Shown here: positions 34,777 through 42,528 of the stretch, in pieces | Numbering within the stretch: position 1 is the stretch's first letter | How the letters are laid out: each line of letters begins with the position of its first letter | Origin: Tautonia marina | GTDB lineage: Bacteria > Planctomycetota > Planctomycetia > Isosphaerales > Isosphaeraceae | Assembly (NCBI RefSeq): GCF_009177065.1 | Contig: NZ_WEZF01000001.1 | Location: 248,001 to 312,000 of the forward strand | Length of the DNA: 64,000 nt | Direction of reading: 5' to 3' | The notes under the pieces: generated by a model | Databases searched by the model: none | Told to the model about the DNA's origin: nothing | The model's input: only the letters and a program-made list of their open reading frames with translations | Program-made: the position numbers and the translations under genes

Positions 34777-36257
34777 GGTCGGGAATTCCCCCCGCCGTAG
34801 CCGGCCTTGCGGCGCTCGATTCGGCGAAGGAAGACATCGGCCAGACGACGATACAGGTCGTCGCGGAGGACCGCGTCCTCGACTCCCGCCTCAATGTTCG
34901 GGTTGTCGTTGACCTCGATGACCGTGAACTGATCGCCCGATTGCTTCACGTCCACGCCGTAAAGTCCGTCGCCGATCAGCTCGGCGGCTCGGGTTGCCAG
35001 GCGAACGGCCTTGCGTGGGGCCAGTTCCACCGGCACGGTTTCAAACTTGCCGTAGGAACTCTTGCCCGAGGCATCGCGCTTGATAATCTGCCAATGCTTT
35101 CGCGCCATGAAATACTTGCACGCGAATAAGGGTTGGCCATCGAGAATGCCAATGCGCCAGTCGAACGTCGTGGGCAGATACTCCTGCGCGACCACAAGAT
35201 CGGATTCTTTCCAGAACCTTGCCAGCTCGTCGCGCAGGGCTTCAGGCGTTTCGACCTTGATGACCCCTCGCGAGAACGAGCTGTCCGGCTGTTTCAGGAC
35301 GCAGGGGAGGCCGATTTGTTCGAGCACCTCGTCCACGTTCTCCTCGTGGGCGACCAGCGTTTTCGGGGCCGGGATGTTGTGGTGCTTGAGCAGTTCGGCG
35401 AGATAGACTTTGTTCGAGCAGCGGACGATCGACTCGGGATCGTCGATCACCACCAGTCCTTCGCCGGCGGCGCGTCGGGCGAAGCGGTAGGTGTGGTGGT
35501 TCGGCGCGGTCGTCTCACGGATGAACAGGGCGTCGAACTCGGCGATCCTGCCGTAATCTTCGGGGCCGATGACCTCAACGGCCAGGCCCACCGCCTCGGC
35601 CGCTCGGGTCAATCGCTGCAGCGCCTTCTCATCGGAGGGGGGCTCGGCCTCTTTCGGATTCCGGAGAATCGCCAGGTCGTAGCGCGAGGCCGCCCGGCGG
35701 CGGATCGACCCCCTTCGGCCGGCGAAAAACTCGCGGGCCGCCTCGGCGACGAACGGCCAGTGCGGCTCGGGAACCTCCCGAGCCCCGATCGCCGCCACGC
35801 TCCGAAGCTGCCAGCGGTCGTCGATCTTCTTGAACTGGGCCCGCAGCATGGGGGCTCGAAAGGAATCGAACAGGTGGCGGCTCAGTGTGTCGTACCGCTT
35901 GGCCAGGTTGCGGCCGAAGTAGACGCTCAGGGTGAACGCGTCAGACTGCAACGGATGCAAGTCTTTTTGAATGCGGTCGTCAAGATCTTCCCCCAGCAAC
36001 CGAACCATCGCGGGGGATTTCATATCCTGAATCGTTGTGATCGAGGGCAAGGGCCGATGCCCCCGCGCCTCGGCCAGGAGCGAGACATAATACCCGGCAC
36101 TTTGATAGCGATACGATTTGCACAGATTAAACAGCCTGGCGTTACGGAGCCCGGCGAATCGATCGCCGGTCAGGTACGACCAGGCATCGACGACCTCGAC
36201 CTCGGGCAGCTCGGAGGGCCAGTCCGTGGTGTTGTCGGTTACGATGAGCGTCGGCAC
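34773..36257 (-). CDS. RimK-family ATP-grasp ligase with RLAN N-terminal domain
   Basis: A 494-residue protein. The N-terminal 200 or so residues (TLIVTDNTTDWPSELPEVEV onward) fit the RimK-like ATP-grasp N-terminal (RLAN) domain. The C-terminal part is an ATP-grasp fold: SNKVYLAELLKHHNIPAPKT, LPCVLKQPDSSFSRGVIKV (glycine-rich nucleotide loop), DWRIGILDGQPLFACKYFMA, and the metal-binding end GDQFTVIEVNDNPNIEAGVE with the E/N ligands. RimK enzymes ligate glutamate or other amino acids to an acceptor carboxylate. The start is GTG at 36257 with GGAAGG upstream. The stop overlaps the GCS2 gene by 4 bases, and the C39 gene ends 36 bases upstream, so translation is coupled. Confidence 0.9.
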   Translation of the reverse strand: MPTLIVTDNTTDWPSELPEVEVVDAWSYLTGDRFAGLRNARLFNLCKSYRYQSAGYYVSLLAEARGHRPLPSITTIQDMKSPAMVRLLGEDLDDRIQKDLHPLQSDAFTLSVYFGRNLAKRYDTLSRHLFDSFRAPMLRAQFKKIDDRWQLRSVAAIGAREVPEPHWPFVAEAAREFFAGRRGSIRRRAASRYDLAILRNPKEAEPPSDEKALQRLTRAAEAVGLAVEVIGPEDYGRIAEFDALFIRETTAPNHHTYRFARRAAGEGLVVIDDPESIVRCSNKVYLAELLKHHNIPAPKTLVAHEENVDEVLEQIGLPCVLKQPDSSFSRGVIKVETPEALRDELARFWKESDLVVAQEYLPTTFDWRIGILDGQPLFACKYFMARKHWQIIKRDASGKSSYGKFETVPVELAPRKAVRLATRAAELIGDGLYGVDVKQSGDQFTVIEVNDNPNIEAGVEDAVLRDDLYRRLADVFLRRIERRKAGYGGGNSRP

Positions 36258-36293
36258 GAGGCGGGTCCTTCCACTCGCGGAAATCAGGGCCGA

Positions 36294-37007
36294 TCAGCGG
36301 CCGGCGCGCCGGGGCCGGACGATGAGCAGGTTGGCGTCGTATGTCACGATCCCGAGCATAATGGCCGAGAGCACCCGGTCCATCCCTTGCACGTAATAAT
36401 GGTCGGCTGCCAGCGGGTTGGGCCAGAGCGGGTCGGCCAGCATGACGTCTCGCGTCTTATGGTCATATCCGCAAAGAACGACGAAGTGCCCGGCCGGTTC
36501 GCCTCGGATGTCGTCGTGGTCCGACTTCGGGCCGAACTCGCGGGGCATCCGGTACAGGTACGTCGCCGAGAGGCCGGTGAGGATCGGCACCTGGCGTTCC
36601 AGATAGTGCCGGATCAAGGCCCCGTTCAGGTCGCGCATCCGGATGCGTCCGCCAAGGCGAAGGAACTCCAGATAGGCCCCGGTGGCAATCCGCAGCTTTG
36701 CGTTCTCCTTGATCGCCGCCTGGGCCTTCAGTTTCTCGGCCAGGTGGGGAGCTTCGGGTGTGAACCAGGTGGGGTCGAAGGTGCGCAGGTCGTAGGTGTA
36801 GAGCGTCGCCTCATAACCCCGCTTCAGCGCATGATTGCCGAGCAGGACAGCCAGAGTCCCCCCGCCTTCGAGCTGCGGAATTTCCCGGATGACCTGCTCC
36901 AGGGGAATCTCGTCGCCGAAGTAGCTGTAGACGGCATCAAGGCACGTCGGCCCGCACGTTACGTCGTCGGGCTGCGGCTGGATCTCAAACGTCAGGCGCG
37001 TTTCCAC
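36294..37007 (-). CDS. C39-like cysteine peptidase
   Basis: A 237-residue papain-fold protein. The catalytic residues are all visible: Cys18 in DDVTCGPTCLDAVY, His174 in PAGHFVVLCGYDH and Asp192 in VMLADPLWPN, the C39 peptidase layout, together with the oxyanion Gln region upstream of Cys. There is no signal peptide and no ABC transporter domain, unlike bacteriocin C39 exporters, so it acts in the cytoplasm or on an intracellular peptide. The start is GTG at 37007 and the gene leads the operon with the RimK-type and GCS2-type ligases. It may trim a precursor peptide, hydrolyse the amide product, or act as a transpeptidase. Confidence 0.88.
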   Translation of the reverse strand: METRLTFEIQPQPDDVTCGPTCLDAVYSYFGDEIPLEQVIREIPQLEGGGTLAVLLGNHALKRGYEATLYTYDLRTFDPTWFTPEAPHLAEKLKAQAAIKENAKLRIATGAYLEFLRLGGRIRMRDLNGALIRHYLERQVPILTGLSATYLYRMPREFGPKSDHDDIRGEPAGHFVVLCGYDHKTRDVMLADPLWPNPLAADHYYVQGMDRVLSAIMLGIVTYDANLLIVRPRRAGR

Positions 37008-37342
37008 CGCTCGAAGTCCTCGACCGGCAATCGGTCAGGGCGGCTCGCTCGGCCAACATCCGGGCGACTGGCGACCCTGGTCCTTCTCCCTTTCGATTGT
37101 ACGGTGCCGACGCCAAAAAGAAGCGCGCTGAGTCCCGACGATTCGAGCCTCTCGGTCATTTCCTCCCTCCGGCGGCCGATCGGGGGAAGAAAACCGTGTC
37201 GAGGCAGGCGATCAGACGTCGACCGGCACTCGCAGCCGGGGTGCCATCGAGCGCCGGGCGTCGTTCGACGGCAGCACTTGGAAGGCTCCAACGGATCAAG
37301 GCCGATCCGTGCCAGGCCTTGATCCTGATGGTTCCGGCCGGG
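37008..37342. other. Intergenic region upstream of the peptidase-ligase operon
   Basis: About 335 bases between the membrane protein gene and the C39 gene, both on the minus strand. No coding sequence is supported on either strand, and no confident promoter or hairpin was found. The gap is long enough for the operon to have its own promoter. Confidence 0.35.
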
Positions 37343-38104
37343 TCAGTCGGTCGCCGGCTTTCCCGGATCGGACAACGCCCTGGCTGCGCCGAGGGCCACC
37401 ATCACCCCGGTCAGGGCGTGGGCGACGATTCGAGCACGCGGGTCCTCAGCGATTGGCCACGTGGTCCTGGCGTCCTGAACGAGCAGCGGGCTACCCAGTT
37501 CGTAGAGCAGCGCGGCCAGCAGGCCGCCGACCGCCCCTCCCAGGATGGTCCGACCCAGCTCGTCGGGATCCCCCTGACCAATGCCGAAGGCCAGGCCCCC
37601 GACACCTCCCAGCACTCCCCAGAGGATGGACCGGGTACTCAGCCGCGCGAGCAGTTGCGGAGCATGCGGGTCGATGTTGTTCACAACCAGGGTAAACAGG
37701 CCGAACGCTCCCAGTCCGCAAAGAACGGCTCCCACGATCCCGCCGATCCCCGCCCCGAGCCCCGCCGTCGGAATCGAGCCGCCACTGGAGGCACCGGCCA
37801 GGCCGAGCAACAGCCCGAGCAACGCTCCCTGCACGGCGTAGGTCAGGGTCGCGTCGAGCACCAAACCGCGCCGTTCCTCGACCGTTCTCCGCTCGCCGTC
37901 GTCCGGATCAAGCGAGGGGTCCGCCGCGGCCCCGGGCTTCTCGACCGGAGCGAAGAGGCCAACCAAGGCCTCGCCCGCGGTCCCGCTCAGACTGGCGGCG
38001 ACAATGCCGGCCACCAGGGCGGCGAGGGTCGGCGGTACGCCCCGGCGTTTCGGTGCTGAAACAGGATTAGAGGCGAAATCGGAACCGAACTCGGCGTGGT
38101 CCAT
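37343..38104 (-). CDS. Gly-rich polytopic membrane protein of unknown function
   Basis: A 253-residue protein with about six Gly/Ala/Leu-rich hydrophobic segments (for example TYAVQGALLGLLLGLAG, GLGAGIGGIVGAVLCGLGAF and ILGGAVGGLLAALLYELGS). The G-x-x-x-G/A spacing suggests tight helix packing like that of small membrane pores or Gly-zipper proteins. An N-terminal cytoplasmic or periplasmic tail of about 25 residues and a charged loop (DPDDGERRTVEERR) are present. I do not recognise the family. GGAGA precedes the ATG at 38104. It lies upstream of the C39-RimK-GCS2 operon on the same strand, 335 bases away, so a functional link is possible but not shown. Confidence 0.7.
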   Translation of the reverse strand: MDHAEFGSDFASNPVSAPKRRGVPPTLAALVAGIVAASLSGTAGEALVGLFAPVEKPGAAADPSLDPDDGERRTVEERRGLVLDATLTYAVQGALLGLLLGLAGASSGGSIPTAGLGAGIGGIVGAVLCGLGAFGLFTLVVNNIDPHAPQLLARLSTRSILWGVLGGVGGLAFGIGQGDPDELGRTILGGAVGGLLAALLYELGSPLLVQDARTTWPIAEDPRARIVAHALTGVMVALGAARALSDPGKPATD

Positions 38105-38152
38105 CGTGGTCGTCTCCGCGGTGCCGATCGTTCGTAAGCCGGCATCCGCATG

Positions 38153-38182
38153 GGTCGTGTCGTGTCGCGTCGCATCGCATCA
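38153..38182. repeat. Imperfect pentanucleotide repeat
   Basis: Six tandem 5-base units that drift gradually from GTCGT through GTCGC to ATCGC and ATCAC, located about 50 bases upstream of the membrane protein start at 38104. Slippage could change promoter spacing, but no phase-variable coding frame is involved. Confidence 0.55.
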
Positions 38183-38785
38183 CAACTGAACTTCGAGGAA
38201 CGCCGAGGCCCGACGCGATCCGATCCGGGGCAGCCCCCTCGAAACACGACTCGACACACGCTCCCCGCCTTGGCATGGCATTGGGCCGTGATCGGTTGCC
38301 AACGCTCCGATGCAACCGGGAATCCGCCGGCACCACCTTTTCCGGTGGCCGATCCGACCCGATTGGTGGCAGGCTCGCCCTCATTTCTCGGCCCAAACCA
38401 CGGCATGATACCAAAACGCTCGAAACCATTCTTCATCCGAGCGGAGAGGGCCGGGGTCCACGTCACTCGCACCATGAGCCGCGACCTCCGCGACGGAGGG
38501 GCACTCCACGGAACTCATCCAGTCCCGTGAACAGTCTTTTGAGCAATAGTTCGTGATGCCATGCGTTTTATGGGCTGGGATTCTGGCGGTGATGCCTTGC
38601 TGGCCCCGAAGTCGGGATTCATGATCGAATGGAGCGCGGCCTCATGACGCGACACGCGGGGCGTCGATCACCTGTGATCGGCCCCCGGAAGGCGCTCGCC
38701 GTTCCGTTCCGTTTGGTGCGATTCCAAGGGACCTTCTTGTGGCAGAAGCGCGGAGCAACACCGATCGTCGGGCCGGCAACGTTCG

Positions 38786-38965
38786 GTGTTGCTCCGCGGC
38801 CTCTGCTGGGGGCTGCCGATCGTCGTGATTCTCGGCCTCGCCGGCGCCTGGTGGGCCTCGGCCCGTCGCGGCACGATCGAGCTGGACCGGGCGAATCGCG
38901 AGCTGGCCACCGGTCAATTTGAAGCGGCCCGAACTCTCGCACGCCGACGCCCGCGCCGGGCTTGA
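38786..38965 (+). pseudogene. Remnant N-terminus of an anchored TPR-type (CRTAC1-like) protein
   Basis: From a GTG at 38786, a 59-codon frame encodes a hydrophobic anchor (GLPIVVILGLAGAWWASA), then ELDRANRELATGQFEAARTL, then a stop. This is the same layout as the N-termini of the two CRTAC1-type proteins in the window (anchor, then a helix of the type E-A-R-x-A-L-L-x-G-R-L-x-x-A-R). The rest of the TPR and propeller domains is missing. Most likely a deletion remnant; a genuine 59-residue membrane peptide cannot be excluded. Confidence 0.5.
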
Positions 38966-39040
38966 TCGATCCCGAGCCCTTCCTGAGCCTGCGAACCCCG
39001 AGCCCGGCCGATCCTTGGCCAATCTGATCCTCGAAGACTC

Positions 39041-39175
39041 ATCTGCTGATGCACCCCTCTCGGTCGCCTCATCCCTCGCGGTCAAGCCGAAGAGCGCGAG
39101 GTCCTTGACACCGAACCGGCGACGGATGTTCTCCATCTCGGATGTCAACCGATCGAGGACCGCTTGCCGGGTCAT
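39041..39175 (-). pseudogene. Remnant of a minimal nucleotidyltransferase (MNT-type)
   Basis: From ATG at 39175 the first 40 or so residues (VLDRLTSEMENIRRRFGVKD then LALFGLTARDEATERGASAD) match the start of MntA-like minimal nucleotidyltransferases. There L-A-L-F-G-S-x-A-R-G-E should be followed by S-D-x-D-x-x-V. Here the Ser of the G-S motif is Leu, the R-G-E is R-D-E, and the catalytic Asp pair is lost as the frame runs into unrelated sequence. In intact form these enzymes are antitoxins paired with HEPN toxins; no HEPN gene is present. Confidence 0.6.
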
Positions 39176-39229
39176 GCCGCCTGCTCCGCCCGATGGCGGG
39201 GTATTTGGGGCTCACGATGATCCTGGCAT

Positions 39230-40837
39230 TCAATCAGAGTTGTCCTCGCCTTGCACTCCCTCGGGTTTCTCTCCGCCCCGGATTGCTCGGAGTTCGTCGA
39301 GGATGGCGTCGAGCTTCCGTTCGAGGGATTCGATGCGTTGATCCGGGGTCGGCCCTGCGGTCGGCCGCTGCTCGAAAGGATTGCGTTGATCCGGCGTCAG
39401 TTCAAAAGGACTGCGTTGATCCGGGGTCGGGATGAATGGATCAGAGCTACGGGCCTCGCCTTCTCGGGCGCGGTCCAGTTCGAAGGGAGAAGACTCAGGG
39501 CCGATGATCCGCTCCTCGACGATCTCGACTTCGGTCGGTTCGGGACCGATGATCCGCTCCTCGACCACCTCGGGCGGGTTCTTGAGGGCTGTGACGAGGC
39601 GGCGAATCTGTTCGAGCCGCGTGCGGACCTCGTCATGCACTTCCGCCGTATGGCGGATGACCATCTTGCTAGTTGAGGGAAGCGGGATGAGCACTCCATC
39701 GGGAAGCGTGTCCCCGGGGGGGACCTCCTCACCCGGAAAACGCGTGATGGTCCATGAGTCGGGCGCAACCGAAGAGGTCAGGAGTTCAATGAGTGGTTCG
39801 AAGTCGGCAGAACGTGTGATTTGTGTAAGACGTGGACCGGGTCCCTCCTGGTGGTATCCACGCACCAGATGGTTGAAGGCAATGAGGTCGGGCACCGAAT
39901 AGGTTCTTGTGACCATCCTCCCCTCATCCGCAATCCCTCCCGTCACCGTGGCGGGCGAGGGCTCCGGCTTCGACTGCGCCGAAATCGACGCCCCCGCCGC
40001 GAAGACCCCCGCCGACATCAGCCCGACCACCAATACGCGATGAATCATGCTCGACTCCTTCACCAGTGTCACCGCCGCGGCGATCGCCCCGGCCGGGACC
40101 GTCCCGACCAGGCCGATCGCTCCCCCGTGCGTCGCGGACACCGCGTTCTGGACCGTCGCATGGAGCAACGACCCTCGAATCGCTTCCGAGCCGGATCGCA
40201 TGAGTAACCCAGGGCCGATCAGCACGCCCGACGACGGGGCCAGCCCTCGCCGGTCGAGCCGCGATCGGAGCCGTTCCCGGCCCCTCGCCAATCGGCTCCG
40301 GATCGTCCCCACCGGCCAGCCGAGCCGATCGGCCGCCTGGTCGTGGGTGAGCCCTTCGACCAGGCAGAGCACGATCGCCAGGCGTTGCGCCTCGGGCAAC
40401 CGGGCGATCTCCTCGTGCAAGGCGGCCCCAAGGTCATCGGGAACGCCCGGCTCGAAAGAGGAGGGCATCAAGGCGGCGGCCTTCGCGTCGATCCGACGGC
40501 GTCGGGCCTGATCGTTCCTCATCCGAGTGGCGACCCGGACCGTCACCGCGTGCAGCCACGGGCCGATCGAATCCCGGACCCAGAGCGACCGCGCCCGCTT
40601 CGCCAGGGTGACGAACACGGTTTGAAACGCATCGTCGGCCAGGTCGCGATCACTCACGATCGACCGCGCCACCCGCTGCACCATTGGCCCATGCCGCTCG
40701 ACCAGGATTTCGAACGCCCGTTCCGCCCTCGTTCCCTCGCGGGTGACGAACCGCTCCAGCAACTGCCCGTCCGACATCCCCAGCCCCGAACCACCCCCGA
40801 ACAGGGTGCCAAGATGCCGGAGACTCGCCTCGTTCAT
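39230..40837 (-). CDS. ECF sigma factor with membrane anchor and long C-terminal extension
   Basis: A 535-residue protein. Residues about 20-90 form sigma region 2 (RAFEILVERHGPMVQRVARS, DLADDAFQTVFVTLAKRAR) and about 120-175 region 4 (LPEAQRLAIVLCLVEGLTHD, QAADRLGWPVGTIRSRLARG). After an Ala/Gly-rich linker there is one membrane helix at about 243-268 (MIHRVLVVGLMSAGVFAAG), then an approximately 265-residue outside domain. The tail contains two near-repeats of VEERIIGPE and three of TPDQR-x-P/S-F-E-x. This fusion of sigma factor to a membrane-spanning sensor-like tail is characteristic of planctomycete ECF groups. No separate anti-sigma gene is adjacent, so the tail may do that job. Start 40837 is chosen at MNEASLRHLG; an upstream start at 40906 has no sigma similarity. 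Confidence 0.9.
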   Translation of the reverse strand: MNEASLRHLGTLFGGGSGLGMSDGQLLERFVTREGTRAERAFEILVERHGPMVQRVARSIVSDRDLADDAFQTVFVTLAKRARSLWVRDSIGPWLHAVTVRVATRMRNDQARRRRIDAKAAALMPSSFEPGVPDDLGAALHEEIARLPEAQRLAIVLCLVEGLTHDQAADRLGWPVGTIRSRLARGRERLRSRLDRRGLAPSSGVLIGPGLLMRSGSEAIRGSLLHATVQNAVSATHGGAIGLVGTVPAGAIAAAVTLVKESSMIHRVLVVGLMSAGVFAAGASISAQSKPEPSPATVTGGIADEGRMVTRTYSVPDLIAFNHLVRGYHQEGPGPRLTQITRSADFEPLIELLTSSVAPDSWTITRFPGEEVPPGDTLPDGVLIPLPSTSKMVIRHTAEVHDEVRTRLEQIRRLVTALKNPPEVVEERIIGPEPTEVEIVEERIIGPESSPFELDRAREGEARSSDPFIPTPDQRSPFELTPDQRNPFEQRPTAGPTPDQRIESLERKLDAILDELRAIRGGEKPEGVQGEDNSD

Positions 40838-40907
40838 CGCTCTGGGCACGGCTCGTGATCCTTCCTTTGACTCGGAGTGTCCACGAGGTAATGCCGGGCC
40901 ACGCACC

Positions 40908-40937
40908 GATCAATCCGATTTTTTTTCCGGATTGATC
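40908..40937. repeat. Perfect 10-bp inverted repeat with T-tract loop
   Basis: GATCAATCCG (40908-40917) and its exact complement CGGATTGATC (40928-40937) flank a 10-base loop that is nearly all T on the plus strand. It lies in the 130-base gap between the dihydrouridine synthase stop and the ECF sigma start, both minus-strand. The T-run is inside the loop, so it is not a standard terminator. It could be an operator for the sigma gene. Confidence 0.6.
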
Positions 40938-40967
40938 CAGGAGCCAATCAATAGCAGAACCAATCCC

Positions 40968-42083
40968 TCACCACTTGTCGATCGGCCCCTTTGGCGTCGG
41001 CACGCGGGGCTCGAATTGCGAGGGCAGGGGGGTGCTCGGCCCGGCGGCGCGGATCTGGGAGACGACCGTGTCGAACACGGCGACGCTCGGCAGGTTGACG
41101 AGCTGCAGATACAGCTCCTTCGGCGGTCGGATCGCGTAGCTGTACCACTTCAACACCTTGCGGAACTGGAGGCAGGCCAGGTGCTCACCTCGCGTCTCAA
41201 CCAGGCGGTGGAAGTGGCGGACCATCACATCAAGACGATCCTCGAACCCCGGCTCCGGCCCGGCGGTGCCGTGCTCGGCCCAGTGCAACAACTGACGGAA
41301 CAGGAACGGATTCGAGAGCGACCCCCTGCCGATCGAGATGGCCGCACAGCCGGTCTCGCGGAACATCGCCTCGGCATCCACCAGGGTGCGAATATCACCA
41401 TTTCCGATGATCGGCATGCGATCGACCGCCTCGACCACCCGGGCAATCCCCTCGCGATCGACCGACCCGCTGAACCCCTGCGCCCTCGTTCTTCCATGCA
41501 CGATCACCGCCGCCACGCCGATCGACTCGAACAGCCTCGCCAGCTCCGGCGCGGTCGGGTTCTGCTGGTCCCACCCCAGCCGCATCTTCACCGTCACCGG
41601 CACCGGCGAATGCTCGACCACCGCACCGACCAGCCGCTTCGCCCCCTCGCTGTCGCACATCAAGGCCGAGCCGCCGCCGCACTTCACCACCTTGCGCACG
41701 GGGCAACCCATGTTGATGTCGATGATCGACGGCCCGAGGTCGCTCACGATCTTCGTCGCCTCGATCATCTCCCACGCCGTCGCCCCATAAATCTGGATCG
41801 ACGCCGGCTGGTCCTCCCCGCAGGTCGCGGCCAGGTCGAACGCCTTGGCTCGCTTCTCGATTAGCGACCGTGCGTTCACCAGGTCGGTCGTCGCCAGGCC
41901 CAGGCCCCCCAGCTCGCGGACGGTCAGGCGATACGCCAAGGCCGTGTACCCGGCCAGCGGTGAGAGAAAAAAGCGGGTTGGGACCGTCACCGAGCCGATC
42001 GTCAGCGCCTCCTTCGCCCGCGCAGGGGGGGCCGGGAGCGGTCGGGAATGATCAGGTCGGGCACTCGGAGCAATCGCGGACAC
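40968..42083 (-). CDS. dusB: tRNA-dihydrouridine synthase
   Basis: A 371-residue flavoenzyme that reduces specific uridines in the tRNA D-loop. Motifs of the Dus barrel are FFLSPLAGYTALAYRLTVRE at the start, QIYGATAWEMIEA, then DINMGCPVRKVVKCGGGSAL with the catalytic Cys127. VKMRLGWDQQNPTAPELARL, VHGRTRAQGFSGSVDRE, PIIGNGDIRT and ISIGRGSLSNPFLF complete the FMN site. The overall pattern is closest to DusB. The start is GTG at 42083 with GGAGGAGG upstream. It lies on the same strand as the ECF gene, 131 bases upstream of it. Confidence 0.92.
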   Translation of the reverse strand: MSAIAPSARPDHSRPLPAPPARAKEALTIGSVTVPTRFFLSPLAGYTALAYRLTVRELGGLGLATTDLVNARSLIEKRAKAFDLAATCGEDQPASIQIYGATAWEMIEATKIVSDLGPSIIDINMGCPVRKVVKCGGGSALMCDSEGAKRLVGAVVEHSPVPVTVKMRLGWDQQNPTAPELARLFESIGVAAVIVHGRTRAQGFSGSVDREGIARVVEAVDRMPIIGNGDIRTLVDAEAMFRETGCAAISIGRGSLSNPFLFRQLLHWAEHGTAGPEPGFEDRLDVMVRHFHRLVETRGEHLACLQFRKVLKWYSYAIRPPKELYLQLVNLPSVAVFDTVVSQIRAAGPSTPLPSQFEPRVPTPKGPIDKW

Positions 42084-42251
42084 GATGGCGGGCCTCCTCC
42101 ATCGAGATCGAGCGGCTGGGGGTCAGATTGGCGCAAGATTCGTTATTCTAGTCGAATCGAGCCCGATGTGTCAGACCCGGTTCGTGCATCGCAGGCCGAT
42201 TGCAGCATCGTAGAGGTGGCCTTTAGGGTAGTACCGCTTCCATTCGAAAAG

Positions 42252-42420
42252 GATGCGTTGCCCTTGCCCTGGGTGGCCCCGGTTGCTCGCCAACCGGGGC
42301 GGCGCAGCCGCGAGAGAGGCTTCGGGAGGCCGCACCGAGACCTCGTGTCGCTCCGCGACCCCGGTTGCTCGCCAACCGGGGCCACCCGGGAAACACCCAC
42401 TTGTTGCAGGTGGAAGATCG
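42252..42420. repeat. Dispersed palindromic repeat, long copy
   Basis: An approximately 170-base intergenic element. Its outer arms form an 18-bp inverted repeat with one mismatch (42268-42285 and 42373-42390). Inside, two identical perfect hairpins (9-bp stem CCCCGGTTG/CAACCGGGG, loop CTCGC) lie at 42277-42299 and 42359-42381, separated by about 60 bases. Flanking sequence GATGCG on the left and GTGGAAGATC on the right recurs with the shorter copy at 62815-62910, which defines the ends. No coding frame with a transposase lies nearby. It resembles REP/MITE-like elements. Confidence 0.75.
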
Positions 42421-42528
42421 AGTCAGGTGCGTCGAATCCTCGAAGACGCACCGGTCGATGCGAGGGAACTTACAATCGTCCTGCTGCGAATCAAACGCTC
42501 GCACGTATTTCTTTTTTTGGATCCTTTC

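Larger units (their letters stand above)
38105..39229. other. Gene-poor, decayed region
   Basis: About 1.1 kb with no intact gene. It holds an imperfect pentamer repeat (38153-38182) and the decayed N-terminal fragments of two unrelated genes facing each other (38786-38965 plus, 39041-39175 minus). Codon-like structure is otherwise absent. The pattern is that of deletion scars. Confidence 0.6.

Noticed and set aside
37097-38059. A 320-codon plus-strand frame over the membrane protein gene
   Set aside because: Composition is Gln/Arg/Gly-rich shadow; the minus-strand frame has consistent hydrophobic helices and a ribosome site.
37987-38475. Minus-strand frame upstream of the membrane protein
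   Set aside because: Overlaps the pentamer repeat, has no recognisable domain and lies in the decayed region; treated as non-coding.
39330-39425. Three GCGTTGATCCGG units suggestive of a short CRISPR-like array
   Set aside because: The units are inside the ECF sigma gene, in frame, and encode TPDQR repeats; spacing is not CRISPR-like.
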